Assembly: GCA_003990705.1 (NCBI GenBank)
Contig: AP018318.1
Location: 868,001-932,000, forward strand
DNA length: 64,000 bases
Direction of reading: 5' to 3'
Source of the DNA: Nostoc sp. HK-01
GTDB lineage: Bacteria > Cyanobacteriota > Cyanobacteriia > Cyanobacteriales > Nostocaceae
Shown here one piece after another: positions 1 to 10,135 of the stretch. The position numbers and the translations under genes were made by a program. The notes beneath the pieces were generated by a model. That model did not search any database. It was given only the letters and a program-made list of their open reading frames with translations, and was not told where the DNA came from. Position 1 is the stretch's first letter; each line of letters opens with the position of its first letter.

Positions 1-189
1 TTTTATATCAACCCATTTTGGGGGGCAATTATCGGTGCTATCTGGCTAGTAGGTAGAATTATCTATGCTTGGGGATATTATCAGGCCGCAGAAAAGCGCA
101 TGATTGGCTTTGCCATTACTACTATTAGTGGGACAGTGCTACTTTTAGGTTCGCTGATTGGCATCATTCTCACTTTGGTAAAGTTATAA
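1..189 (+). CDS. MAPEG family membrane protein, C-terminal part
   Basis: Frame 1 is open from the first base to a TAA at 187-189, so this is the last 62 codons of a gene that begins before the window. The peptide starts FYINPFWGAIIG and contains GRIIYAWGYY and a basic KRMIGFAI stretch followed by a hydrophobic helix. This resembles the C-terminal half of MAPEG (microsomal glutathione-S-transferase-like) proteins, in which an R-x-x-Y-x-x-x-Y pattern sits before the last two membrane helices. Substrate cannot be inferred. A hairpin follows the stop codon directly. Confidence 0.75.
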   Translation, partial: FYINPFWGAIIGAIWLVGRIIYAWGYYQAAEKRMIGFAITTISGTVLLLGSLIGIILTLVKL

Positions 190-195
190 ACTGCT

Positions 196-220
196 GTAGA
201 GCGTTAATTTAACGCTCTAC
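196..220 (+). terminator. Hairpin after MAPEG gene
   Basis: Perfect 11-bp inverted repeat GTAGAGCGTTA / TAACGCTCTAC with a 3-nt loop, 7 nt behind the MAPEG stop. It lacks a strong T tract, so it may be a weak terminator or a processed 3' end. The rest of 221-514 holds no gene; a second small hairpin of the form AATCCCCTTATTTAAGGG lies at about 331-350. Confidence 0.55.
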
Positions 221-514
221 AAAACTTAGAAAATGTTTTGAAATCCATTATTCATATACGAATACTTGTAGCTCCGTCCTGTCCTTATAAAGAGGGAATA
301 GCCTACTCAAAATCCCCTTATTTAAGGGAGATTTAGAGTGAGAATAATAAAACTTAGTATTTAACAATATCTTCTGACTGATAGTTCTATAAAACCGTAT
401 AACCGTTGAAATCCTAGAAAATCAGCAAATTTATTAAAAACAATACTTCGATGTTAAAGGAGGTAAATTACCGGGAATACTAAGGGCAGTTAAATTTTTT
501 TGAATATCACTGCA

Positions 515-3500
515 ATGTTAGTATTATCTGAAAAAGTGTTCTCCTTGCCTGGGTATCGAATTGTAGAACAAATTTATTGTGGTAGCAAAACTTTAGTTTA
601 TCGAGGTATTAAAGAACAAGATAAACAACCAATAGTAATTAAACTTATACGAAATGAGTATCCTACTTTCAGTGAAATTGCTCAATTCCGTAATCAGTAT
701 ACAATCACCAAAAACCTCAATTTACCAGGCATAGTTCAACCTCTGTGTTTAGAAAATTATCGCAATGGCTATGCTTTAATCATGGAGGACTTTGGCGGGA
801 TATCGCTCAAAGATTGGGGACGGCAAAATAAAGCAACACAAGAGTTTGGGATTACACTACAAGAATTTTTCCCTATTGCTATAGCGATCGCATCTATTTT
901 AGAAGGTCTACATCGCAGTCGCATTATCCATAAAGATATCAAACCTGCGAATGTCCTGATTAACCCTATTACTTTAGAAATTAAAATTATCGACTTCAGT
1001 ATTGCTACTCTCCTACCAAGAGAAATTCAATACCTGACAAATCCCAACGTCTTAGAAGGAACACTAGCTTACATCTCTCCTGAACAAACAGGTAGAATGA
1101 ACCGTGGTATTGATTACCGCAGCGATTTTTATTCTTTAGGAGTCACATTTTTTGAACTCTTAACCGGACAATTACCCTTCGCCAACACTGAACCGATGGA
1201 GTTGGTTCACTCTCACATTGCTAAACAACCACCAACCGTACAGCAAATTAATCCTCATCACCCGCCAATTTTGTCTGCAATTGTTAGCAAGTTAATGGCT
1301 AAAAATGCCGAAGACCGCTATCAAAGTGCTTACGGACTTAAGTATGACTTAGAAGCTTGCTATCAGCAATGGCTAGAAATCGGTAATATTAACAGCTTTG
1401 AGTTAGCCACTAAAGATGTTTCCGACCGTTTTCTCATCCCAGAAAAACTCTATGGTCGTGAAAAAGAAGTTGCTACCTTACTTACAGCCTTTGAGCGCGT
1501 AGCCAGAGGTACGACAGAAATGATCCTAGTCGCTGGGTTTTCTGGGATTGGTAAAACCGCCGTAGTCAACGAAGTACATAAACCGATTTCCAGACAGCGC
1601 AGTTATTTCATCAAAGGTAAATTTGACCAATTCCAAAGAGACATTCCTTTATCAGCATTAGTACAAGCTTTTCAAGACTTGATAGGGCAAATTCTGGTAG
1701 AAACTGATGCTCAAATTCAACAATGGAAAGACAAAATTCTCTTAGCATTGGGTGAACAAGCACAGGTAATTATCGATGTAATTCCTGGTCTAGAACAGAT
1801 TATTGGTAAACAACCGGCAATTGCAGAACTTTCTGGAACTGCTGCTCAAAATCGATTTAATCTATTATTTCAAAGGTTTATTCAGGTATTTAGTACTAAA
1901 GATTATCCTTTAGTGATTTTTCTAGATGACTTGCAATGGGCAGACTCAGCCTCTTTGCAGTTTATACAACTATTGATGAGCCAAAATAATGCTAATAATC
2001 AAACTTCTGTTTTAGTTACTCCTGAACCTACAAATAACTTGTGGAACCCTATATTTGATGGGGTAGTTTGGGAATTTGATGAAGAGCCAAAAGTTACTCA
2101 AACTGAAGGAAACTTTTTACTAATTGGTGCATATCGTGATAACGAAGTTTACCCAGCCCACCCACTTTGCCTAACATTACAGCAAATTGAAAAAGCTGGG
2201 ACAAGGATTAATCAGATTAACCTAGCACCTTTAAATCAAGGTAATTTAAATTCCTTGATTACTGATACTCTTGGTTGCCATCAAGAGATAGCAACTCCTT
2301 TGGGACAAATGGTGTTTGCTAAAACCAAAGGTAATCCATTTTTTGCAACTCAATTCTTGAAATCTTTACATCAAGATGGCATCATTAAATTTAATTTTGA
2401 TGTAGGTTATTGGCAGTATGATTTTGCTGCAATACAGGCATTAGTACTGACAGATGATGTTGTTGATTTTATGGCACGGCAAATAGGAAAGTTGCCAATA
2501 GTGACGCAAAATGTCTTAAAAATGGCTGCTTGTATTGGACATGAATTTGACTTAAAAACTCTGGCGATCGTCAACGAAAAATCTGTAGTAGATACAGCAT
2601 CAGAATTATGGATAGCCTTACATGAAGGAATAATTTTACCTCAAACTGATATTTATAAGTTATTCCAAAATGAGCCTAGTTCAGCAGAAATTGTTCCGAA
2701 TTCAAATTCTCCAGATTTCTTAAACAATAGTTTTCCAGTTCCTAAATATAAATTTATCCATGACAGAGTACAACAAGCTGCTTATTCTTTAATTTCCGAA
2801 ACCCAAAGGCAGCAAACGCATTTAAAAATTGGCTTATTACTATTCAATAGTATTACAGTTACAGAACGCGAAGAAAAGATTTTTCAGATAGTAAATCAAT
2901 TCAATATCGCATTAGAATTGATCACTGAGCAGACAAGGCGTGATGAAATAGCCCAAATGAATTTGATGGCTGGACGTAAAGCTTTAGGCGCAACAGCTTA
3001 TACAGCCGGAATTAAGTATTTAACAACGGGGATTGAACTCCTATCATCTGATAGTTGGGAAACACAATATGAACTTTCTTTAGCTTTGTACGAAACAGCA
3101 GCGGAAGCAGCATACCTAGCTGGTGAATTTGAGCAGATGGAGCAATTAGTTGATGTCGTGTTAGCACAGGCTAAAACATTACTAGAAAAAGTGAAAGTTT
3201 ATGAAGTAAAAATTCAAGCTTGCGGCGCAAAAAATAAAGCATTAGAAGCTGTTAATACTGCACTTACTGTTTTGAAGCAGTTAGGTGTGGAATTTCCTGA
3301 ACATCCTAGCCAATCTGATATGCAATTAGCTATGGCAGAAATTACATCAAATCTGGCTGATAGAAAAATCAAGGATTTAATTGATCTACCAGAAATGACA
3401 GAAGCCTATCCTCTTGCAGCTATGGGTATATTATCAACCACCATTCCTGTAGCCTATGCCGTTGCTCCTGTGCTATTTCTGTTAATTGTCCTCAAGCAAA

Positions 3501-6193
3501 TTAACTTGTCATTGAAATATGCCAATGCACCTTCATCTGCCTACGCATACGTTACTTATGCTGTAATACTCTGCGGATTATTAGGAGATATTGAATCTGG
3601 CTTTGAATTTGGCAAACTAGCTGCAAATCTATTAGAGAGGTTTAATTCTAAAGAAATCAAAGCTAAAACAATGAGTACCTTTCATGGAGTAATCAGACAT
3701 TGGAAAGAACATCCAAAGAAAGGATTACATTCTCTATTAGAAGGTTACTCTACTGGACTTGAAACTGGAGATTTAGAATATGCTGCCTATTCTCTTTACA
3801 ACTATTCTTACTCTTCATATTTTATCGGTAGAGAACTGATAGGTCTAGAGAGAGAAATAGCAAATTATGGTAACGCTATCATCCAAATTAACCAACAAAG
3901 AACATTTAACTGGAATAGTATCTATCAACAAACTGTATTAAACTTGTTGGGATTTGAGAAAAATCCCTGTTATTTAATCGGTGAAGCCTACAATGAAGAA
4001 GAAATGTTTCCGATTCACCTAGCAGCTAACGATAGAATCGGACTTTTATCTTTATATTTGAGTAAACTATATCTGTCTTACTTATTTCAAGATTACTCTC
4101 AAGCAGTTGAAAATTGCATTTTAGCAGAAAAGTATTTAGATGGGGGCATAGGACAACAGGCTATTCCTTTTTTCCATTTTTATGATTCTCTAGCACAGCT
4201 TGCTGTATATACTGATGCGGATGATTCTGAGAAAAAAGTCATTCTTGATAGAGTCCAAGTTAATCAGGAAAAGATGGATAAATGGGCGCATCATGCTCCG
4301 ATGAATTATCTGCATAAATTTTATTTAGTAGAGGCTGAACGATATCGAGTTACAGGTCAATATCTCGAAGCAATAGAATCTTACGATCGCGCCATTACTT
4401 TGGCTAAAGAAAATGAGTACATTAATGAAGAAGCTCTCGCTAATGAATTAGCAGCTAGATTCTATCTGGAATGGGGTAAAGAGAAAATTGCTCAAACCTA
4501 TCTCACTGATGCTTATTATTGTTATGTGCGTTGGGGCGCAAAAGCCAAAGTAGATGATTTGGCAAAACGCTATCCACAATTACTCATGCCAATACTTCAG
4601 CAAGAGAAACTGAGCCTACAATTATCTGACAAAATCACTATCTCTACTTATCAATCTATATCACATCAAAGTAGTTATCAAACATTAGTCGGTTCTAAAA
4701 CAAGTATTTCTGAATCACTAGATTTAGCCTCTGTGATTAAAGCTTCTCAAGCACTCTCTGGAGAAATTGAGATGGAGCAACTACTTTCTAAATTAATGCA
4801 ACTTGTGATGGAAAATGCTGGAGCGTCTAAATCTGCTTTAATTTTGATTGAGGATGATAATTTGGAATTAAAGGTAATAGCTATTAGTGCTAGTGCCAAT
4901 TTTTCATCGATCTCTACACAGTTCCCATCAATTGATGTTGAGTCTAGCAACGATGTTCCGATTACTTTGATGAAATATGTTAACCGCACTAAAGAAGTGT
5001 TTGTGGTTGATGATGCTAAGACTGTTGATTTTTTAACTGGCGATCGCTATATTATGCGTGAGCCGCCAAAGAGCCTTTTGTGCATCCCAATTATTAATCA
5101 AGGTAAATTATTGGGGATTCTTTACCTCGAAAATAATCTTACTACAGGAGCATTCACACGCGATCGCGTTGAAGTTTTGAAACTGCTTACTACCCAAGCT
5201 GCAATTTCCTTAGAGAACGCGATTCTCTATAAAAATTTAGCACAAGCAAATCAAAATCTGGAAGAATACAACCATAGCTTAGAAGAAAAAGTAGAAGCAA
5301 GAACACAAGAACTACATCACAAAAATCAACATCTACAAGAAGCTCTCCAAGAATTGCAACACACACAAACCCAACTAATTCAAAGTGAAAAAATGTCTTC
5401 GTTGGGTCAAATGGTGGCGGGTATTGCTCATGAAATTAATAATCCCATCAACTTTATTCATGGCAATATTAATCATACTAGTGAATATGTCCAAGATTTA
5501 CTAGATTTATTAGCTATTTATCAGCAAGAATGCTCTCATTCTTCAGATTTAGTCAAAGCAAAATCAGCAGAAATAGATGTAGATTTCTTGGCTAAAGATT
5601 TGCCGAAAATTCTTGATTCTATGAAGGTTGGCAGTTCCCGAATTCGTAATATAGTTTTAGGTTTACGTAACTTCTCCCGCTTGGATGAATCGGAAATGAA
5701 GGCTGTTGATATTCATGAAGGTATTGACAACACGTTAATGATTTTGCAGCATCGACTTAAAGAAAAGAGTGATTCCCCGGAAATCGAAGTTATCAAAGAA
5801 TATGCAAAAATACCCAATATTAGTTGTTATGCCGGTCAACTAAATCAGGTATTTATGAATATTTTGAGTAATGCGATCGATGCGTTAGATGAGTCAATGA
5901 TTAATAGTCAAAATGAACTGTTAACTAAACCTCAGATTCGCATTTGTACTACCTTGATAAACTCAAATACCTTGCGGATTAGCATTGCTGATAATGGTTC
6001 TGGGATGACAGAAATAGTCAAGAAAAAAATCTTTGATCCATTTTTTACGACTAAACCAGTAGGTAGTGGTACAGGGTTGGGATTATCTATTAGTTATCAG
6101 GTAATTGTAGATAAACATAAGGGTCAGTTAACCTGTGATTCTACTCCCGGAAAAGGAACTGAGTTTGTGATTGAAATACCAATCAAGCCGTGA
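515..6193 (+). CDS. Hybrid Ser/Thr kinase - AAA ATPase - GAF - histidine kinase
   Basis: A 1892-residue signalling protein. Residues about 12-275 form a Ser/Thr kinase domain with catalytic loop HKDIKPANV and metal motif DFS in place of DFG. An AAA/STAND-type ATPase follows (Walker [12 protein letters not shown] near 342), then a long helical-repeat region with a hydrophobic stretch, a GAF domain (about 1410-1570), a coiled coil, and a histidine-kinase core with H-box GIAHEINNP near residue 1635 and ATP-lid motifs DNGSGM and [11 protein letters not shown] at the end. This is the domain order of the cyanobacterial HstK-type dual kinases. A TTG at 500 extends the frame by five codons, but ATG 515 is the more natural start; a GGAGG at about 458 is too far upstream to serve it. 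The gene ends 9 bp from the P450 gene, tail to tail, and may sense conditions for that cluster (inference). Confidence 0.9.
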   Translation: MLVLSEKVFSLPGYRIVEQIYCGSKTLVYRGIKEQDKQPIVIKLIRNEYPTFSEIAQFRNQYTITKNLNLPGIVQPLCLENYRNGYALIMEDFGGISLKDWGRQNKATQEFGITLQEFFPIAIAIASILEGLHRSRIIHKDIKPANVLINPITLEIKIIDFSIATLLPREIQYLTNPNVLEGTLAYISPEQTGRMNRGIDYRSDFYSLGVTFFELLTGQLPFANTEPMELVHSHIAKQPPTVQQINPHHPPILSAIVSKLMAKNAEDRYQSAYGLKYDLEACYQQWLEIGNINSFELATKDVSDRFLIPEKLYGREKEVATLLTAFERVARGTTEMILVAGFSGIGKTAVVNEVHKPISRQRSYFIKGKFDQFQRDIPLSALVQAFQDLIGQILVETDAQIQQWKDKILLALGEQAQVIIDVIPGLEQIIGKQPAIAELSGTAAQNRFNLLFQRFIQVFSTKDYPLVIFLDDLQWADSASLQFIQLLMSQNNANNQTSVLVTPEPTNNLWNPIFDGVVWEFDEEPKVTQTEGNFLLIGAYRDNEVYPAHPLCLTLQQIEKAGTRINQINLAPLNQGNLNSLITDTLGCHQEIATPLGQMVFAKTKGNPFFATQFLKSLHQDGIIKFNFDVGYWQYDFAAIQALVLTDDVVDFMARQIGKLPIVTQNVLKMAACIGHEFDLKTLAIVNEKSVVDTASELWIALHEGIILPQTDIYKLFQNEPSSAEIVPNSNSPDFLNNSFPVPKYKFIHDRVQQAAYSLISETQRQQTHLKIGLLLFNSITVTEREEKIFQIVNQFNIALELITEQTRRDEIAQMNLMAGRKALGATAYTAGIKYLTTGIELLSSDSWETQYELSLALYETAAEAAYLAGEFEQMEQLVDVVLAQAKTLLEKVKVYEVKIQACGAKNKALEAVNTALTVLKQLGVEFPEHPSQSDMQLAMAEITSNLADRKIKDLIDLPEMTEAYPLAAMGILSTTIPVAYAVAPVLFLLIVLKQINLSLKYANAPSSAYAYVTYAVILCGLLGDIESGFEFGKLAANLLERFNSKEIKAKTMSTFHGVIRHWKEHPKKGLHSLLEGYSTGLETGDLEYAAYSLYNYSYSSYFIGRELIGLEREIANYGNAIIQINQQRTFNWNSIYQQTVLNLLGFEKNPCYLIGEAYNEEEMFPIHLAANDRIGLLSLYLSKLYLSYLFQDYSQAVENCILAEKYLDGGIGQQAIPFFHFYDSLAQLAVYTDADDSEKKVILDRVQVNQEKMDKWAHHAPMNYLHKFYLVEAERYRVTGQYLEAIESYDRAITLAKENEYINEEALANELAARFYLEWGKEKIAQTYLTDAYYCYVRWGAKAKVDDLAKRYPQLLMPILQQEKLSLQLSDKITISTYQSISHQSSYQTLVGSKTSISESLDLASVIKASQALSGEIEMEQLLSKLMQLVMENAGASKSALILIEDDNLELKVIAISASANFSSISTQFPSIDVESSNDVPITLMKYVNRTKEVFVVDDAKTVDFLTGDRYIMREPPKSLLCIPIINQGKLLGILYLENNLTTGAFTRDRVEVLKLLTTQAAISLENAILYKNLAQANQNLEEYNHSLEEKVEARTQELHHKNQHLQEALQELQHTQTQLIQSEKMSSLGQMVAGIAHEINNPINFIHGNINHTSEYVQDLLDLLAIYQQECSHSSDLVKAKSAEIDVDFLAKDLPKILDSMKVGSSRIRNIVLGLRNFSRLDESEMKAVDIHEGIDNTLMILQHRLKEKSDSPEIEVIKEYAKIPNISCYAGQLNQVFMNILSNAIDALDESMINSQNELLTKPQIRICTTLINSNTLRISIADNGSGMTEIVKKKIFDPFFTTKPVGSGTGLGLSISYQVIVDKHKGQLTCDSTPGKGTEFVIEIPIKP

Positions 6194-6202
6194 GACGCTG
6201 CA

Positions 6203-7591
6203 TTAATGGGCTGGTGCAGTTGCTGTAGGTACTTGAGACCTTTGGCGCATACGCCGCCCTTTAATTACCATCTTGACTCCATTGCCTGGTGCAAGGGTAA
6301 CTCCTCGACGTTGAGGTCGTTCTGGTTGACTATCCGCTAATACAAGTTCATAGCTAGACAGAATTTTTGCCAAAACAAGCTTAATTTCAAACATGGCTAA
6401 AGCCTCACCAATACAGCGACGGAGACCACCAAAGGGAAGAAATTCATAGGGAGAAAATTGGCGCTCTAAAAAGCGTTCTGGGCGAAATTCATTGGGCTGG
6501 GCATATAAATCCTCACGTTGATGAATCAAATATATGCTGCCATTCACTATCGTACCTGGCTCTAACGAATGACCTAGTAATTCAACTGATTCTTGCACTA
6601 CAGCAGGCAACGTTAACATCAAAATGGGGTGAATTCGCAAGGTTTCATTACAAACAGCAGTGAGATAAGGTAGTCGGAAAATACTCATAGGGTCAGGTGA
6701 ATCACCAAGAGTATCCAATTCTTGAAGCAGTTTTTCCCGAACTTGAGGCTTATGGTGAATCCAATACAATGCCCAAGCCATTGCTGTTGCCGTAGTTTCA
6801 TATCCACCAAACATCAAAGCTTTTAATTCATCGCACAACTCTTGATTAGTCATAGATTGTCCAGCTTCGTCCTGCGCTGATATCAGCAAAGAGAGGATAT
6901 CGATGCGGTCTGGATATTGTTGAGTTCGGCGTTCAGCAATTTCGGCGTAGAGCAATTCATCTACCTGCTGCCGTTGACGCAAAAACTTTCCCCAAGGACT
7001 CCAAGCTCCTAAATCTTGTTGCAGAAATGAGAACAAAAGGAATCCAGAAGTTAGTGGAGAGCGAAAAAAATCCAACATCGATATTAATAAATGCTTGAGT
7101 TGTTCACAACGTTCTCCTTCATATATGCCAAAGACAATCTGTAAGATGACTTGCAGAGAAATTTCCTGCATAGCAGTACGAGCTAGGAAAGGCTGGTCTA
7201 TTGGTAACTTACTAAAAACTGTTTCCGTAAGATGAGAAAATAGCTGACCGTAGGCTCGCATCCGATCGCCGTGAAAGTTTGGCATTAGGAGTTGTCGTCG
7301 CTTTTTGTGGGGATTACCCCCTAACATGATGATTGAATGGTCTCCTAATAATGGTTGCAAAACTTTGTTTAGCTCACCAACGGCAACAAACTTCTTTCTC
7401 TCATTGGTTAAAATTTCCTGGATGGCTTGAGGATGATTTACAAATACCAAGGTATCACCAAAACCAACTATCTCAGCCGTGAAAATATCAGGATATTGCT
7501 GGGCTGCTCTTTCCATGTATCCCATAGGATCAACAACCCATTCGAGCTTCTGAATAAACGAGGGGGTTTTCAGAGGATTAGGTAGTTGCAT
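6203..7591 (-). CDS. Cytochrome P450 (CYP110-like)
   Basis: 462 residues, the usual length for a soluble bacterial P450. Visible landmarks are the I-helix oxygen-binding motif GGYETTATA, the K-helix ETLR and the haem loop FGGLRRCIG with its axial cysteine near residue 393. Overall resemblance is to the CYP110 family of filamentous cyanobacteria, which oxidise fatty acids or terpenes. It lies 217 bp downstream of a terpene synthase on the same strand, so its likely job is to oxidise the cyclised terpene (inference from context). No dedicated ferredoxin or reductase gene is adjacent, so electrons would come from the general photosynthetic ferredoxin pool. A GGAGA about 7 nt before the ATG supports the start. 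Confidence 0.93.
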   Translation of the reverse strand: MQLPNPLKTPSFIQKLEWVVDPMGYMERAAQQYPDIFTAEIVGFGDTLVFVNHPQAIQEILTNERKKFVAVGELNKVLQPLLGDHSIIMLGGNPHKKRRQLLMPNFHGDRMRAYGQLFSHLTETVFSKLPIDQPFLARTAMQEISLQVILQIVFGIYEGERCEQLKHLLISMLDFFRSPLTSGFLLFSFLQQDLGAWSPWGKFLRQRQQVDELLYAEIAERRTQQYPDRIDILSLLISAQDEAGQSMTNQELCDELKALMFGGYETTATAMAWALYWIHHKPQVREKLLQELDTLGDSPDPMSIFRLPYLTAVCNETLRIHPILMLTLPAVVQESVELLGHSLEPGTIVNGSIYLIHQREDLYAQPNEFRPERFLERQFSPYEFLPFGGLRRCIGEALAMFEIKLVLAKILSSYELVLADSQPERPQRRGVTLAPGNGVKMVIKGRRMRQRSQVPTATAPAH

Positions 7592-7808
7592 ATAATTTCT
7601 CCGATTGAAATTGTGTTGATGTTCTAAGCTCTGTTATGGAGTAATATCAATTCACATAGAAAAAGCAAGATTTCTGTTCCGATATATCACAATCTCTCTG
7701 ATTCAACATGATTGAGGTATTAATCCATAGAAAAAATCAGATGAAATAGTATAACCCTTATTCAGGAGCATCAGGCAGTATTGTCTGATTTGAAGTTTGT
7801 TAATTACC

Positions 7809-8780
7809 TTAACATTTAACTAAATCTAGATTTTCTACAGAATTATAGCGAGCAGTTTTAGTACACCAGTCGAAGTTACCACGAATCCAATCATGTATTC
7901 CTGATAAGTATTTTGCAATTTCAGTATCTAATTCTTCTCCGAAAGAAGGAAGTGATTTTTCTAATTCTAGTAATGCTTGTAATTCTCGATTGTGCATGTC
8001 CACAGCATAATCAATAGACTGTTCTAGAGAAAGTTGCTGTTGATAATGTAATACTAATACTAGATTATGAACATCATTACTAGCTAACTCTTTGGGAAAG
8101 GAAAATATATCATTACACCAAGCAAGAATGTTAATTGTCATTTCATTGATTCTTTCTATAATTTGGTGCTTTCGTAAAATATTGGGAATTCTCAAGCAAT
8201 TGAAATATTCAATCCAGGCAAGTACAAGATCTCCCGCTAAACTTAGCCTGCGTGTCTTGATATAAGTCTCCAAATCGGGTATTGTCTTTCGCGAGTGATT
8301 ATCTGCTTGTAAGACACATCCGTTAAAATAGTCTTCAAGACAAGGTATTAAAAGATGAAAGTACCTTGCACCCCACATTTTAATCATGCGCTTTCGTAAA
8401 TCACTTAAGGCATGAGTAAGTGGGATATCTTTGCTAGTTGCTTCTTCTGATCCTGTGAATATTTCCAGAAATCTTTTGTGAACAACTTTTAGTACTTGAG
8501 GTTGCTTTCTTAAATCTGATAAATCGCAATGGTCATCCCAAATAAATAACCAACTCAACCAATCATTTCCAATCTTTAGTTCTTCTAGTTGGTAATGAGG
8601 GTAGGTATTTGCTGTAAGCCAAAAGAAATTAGTCTTCAAAAAATGTTGATAAGTTGATTCATTAGACAAAAGATTAAAACGCAGCACCCATTCAAAAGCA
8701 TAATCTTCTAAAACATCTACATACTGATTAACTTGAGATGGAAATGGGCAGTATAAATCGGGAAAAATTAACTTTTCCAT
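7809..8780 (-). CDS. Class I terpene cyclase (sesquiterpene synthase-like)
   Basis: 323 residues. Residues 82-86 read DDHCD, an aspartate-rich metal-binding motif, and about 140 residues later NDIFSFPKE gives the NSE/DTE metal triad (N, S and E with the following K-E). KTRR before a helix fits the pyrophosphate-sensing arginine. Together these define a class I, all-alpha cyclase that ionises farnesyl or a related diphosphate with Mg2+. The frame can be extended seven codons to a TTG, but an AGAGG sits just before the internal ATG at 8780, which is therefore chosen. With the downstream P450 it resembles the minimal terpene clusters described from Nostoc (NS1 and NP1 types). The actual product cannot be predicted by eye. 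Confidence 0.92.
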   Translation of the reverse strand: MEKLIFPDLYCPFPSQVNQYVDVLEDYAFEWVLRFNLLSNESTYQHFLKTNFFWLTANTYPHYQLEELKIGNDWLSWLFIWDDHCDLSDLRKQPQVLKVVHKRFLEIFTGSEEATSKDIPLTHALSDLRKRMIKMWGARYFHLLIPCLEDYFNGCVLQADNHSRKTIPDLETYIKTRRLSLAGDLVLAWIEYFNCLRIPNILRKHQIIERINEMTINILAWCNDIFSFPKELASNDVHNLVLVLHYQQQLSLEQSIDYAVDMHNRELQALLELEKSLPSFGEELDTEIAKYLSGIHDWIRGNFDWCTKTARYNSVENLDLVKC

Positions 8781-8827
8781 AAGTCCTCTGAAGTGTTTCA
8801 AGTTTTTAAATAAATGGCATAGTCGTT

Positions 8828-8852
8828 AGTGGCTAATTTGCAATTAGCCACT
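8828..8852. repeat. Hairpin upstream of terpene synthase
   Basis: Perfect 11-bp inverted repeat AGTGGCTAATT / AATTAGCCACT with loop TGC, 48 bp upstream of the terpene synthase ATG, so it would lie in or near its leader. It could be an operator or a leader hairpin; there is no T tract in either direction. Confidence 0.5.
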
Positions 8853-9854
8853 TAGATAGCAATATTTACAGCTATTAATTTATGCAGGTAAAAATCCACT
8901 ATTTGAATTCTTACTAATGTCTTTTCTGCATTTTAGACACAAAGCATAGCTGCAAAATTACCCCTAATTTTGAAGACATATTCTTGATATCTGCATAAAT
9001 TTATCAAAAGTTTGATGCAGAGTCTGATTTTTCGCTGATTATGTATGTCCCATAGCAGCTACAAGTCATTTGTGAGAAATAACTAAATATCAGGAAGAGT
9101 CAACACAAAAATTCTCACAAATTAATTATGTTACGCTACAGTATTGTCGAAATCTGAATGAACAGCACTCTTGACCTTTACACTGCGTTTCATACGGTGT
9201 AAAATTTTTTCTTGTGATTTATGACACTATGCTTAACTTCACTTGAGACTCTGTTTAAGTAAAATCTCAGTTTTATTACCCAACTTCTTTTATTATTATT
9301 TAATTATTTTGTCAAAAAGATAACTGTAATTTTGTGTAATTACAAGGTTATACTAAAGCTTATTTATACAAAGTAAAATAAAATACTTTACTTTTATAAG
9401 TAATTACTAAATTTATTTGACTAATTTAGTAATTATGTAGACGTTTTTATCAAAAATTTACCTTTTAACAAGTAAATACGTATGTTAAAAAAATATGCCC
9501 CTCTTAAGTTTAAATACTGAAATGTTATGAATTTATGACATACTAATTATTGCAATTAATGGTAATTACCAAATATTTGTAAAGTAAATATAAAAAAACT
9601 CAATAACCATAGAGTTTTTTTACTAAGAAAAGATGCAAATGAAGCAAGTATATAGCAGATAACCGATGCAATAAATAATACCTATAAAAAAATATATATT
9701 AAGTAATACTTGTTTTCATCCAAATAGTAGTTGAAGAATTCAAGTTTTTATGTGTAGCCGCTGATACACTGGTTTAGATCTATGGCTAGTAGATCAGTAT
9801 AGTGAACTTTTCGGTGAGTAAATAATTTAACGGCTACTGGGTTAGAACTGCTTG
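8853..9854. other. 1-kb AT-rich region without a gene
   Basis: No convincing reading frame on either strand. The stretch is very AT-rich from about 9230 to 9720, unlike its neighbours. The only clear element is the bidirectional terminator at 9592-9621. It may contain promoter sequences for the terpene synthase or an unannotated small RNA. Confidence 0.5.
9592..9621. terminator. Bidirectional terminator with no obvious gene in front
   Basis: AAAAAAACTC and GAGTTTTTTT form a perfect 10-bp stem around a 10-nt loop, with T runs on both strands. From the left there is no coding sequence for about 800 bp, from the right none until the 88-residue gene that ends at 9855 on the minus strand. It can serve that minus-strand operon, or mark the 3' end of a plus-strand small RNA. 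Confidence 0.6.
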
Positions 9855-10121
9855 CTAGGATTTGGGTTTACTTAGTAAGAACCACCAAAGTTGTAAACCG
9901 ATTAAACTTAATCCGCCCAGAGTGACGGCTACTTTGTTTTCTAAGGGCTGATTGATCCGTTGGAATTGATTTGTGTGGAATGTTGTAGATGAGGGTGGAG
10001 CATGAGAGGTTTGTACGATCGCCGCTGTCTTGATGATGCTGGGCGATCGCGCGATCGCTTGAACATCTGCAATTGCCAATACAACTCCCAGCAGCAATCC
10101 AAATCCTGCTTTACGGCACAT
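9855..10121 (-). CDS. Small secreted or membrane protein in copper-ATPase operon
   Basis: 88 residues, not recognised. The N-terminus has a signal-peptide pattern (CRKAGFGLLLGVVLAIADVQAIA) and residues about 65-83 form a second hydrophobic helix ending in the basic tail SKPKS. The middle is Ser/Thr/Pro-rich with two histidines and no cysteines, so it does not look like a classical copper chaperone. It begins 14 bp after the stop of the P-type ATPase on the same strand and is almost certainly co-transcribed with it, which hints at a role in metal handling (inference). Confidence 0.65.
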   Translation of the reverse strand: MCRKAGFGLLLGVVLAIADVQAIARSPSIIKTAAIVQTSHAPPSSTTFHTNQFQRINQPLENKVAVTLGGLSLIGLQLWWFLLSKPKS

Positions 10122-10135
10122 TGTTATTTCCTTAA

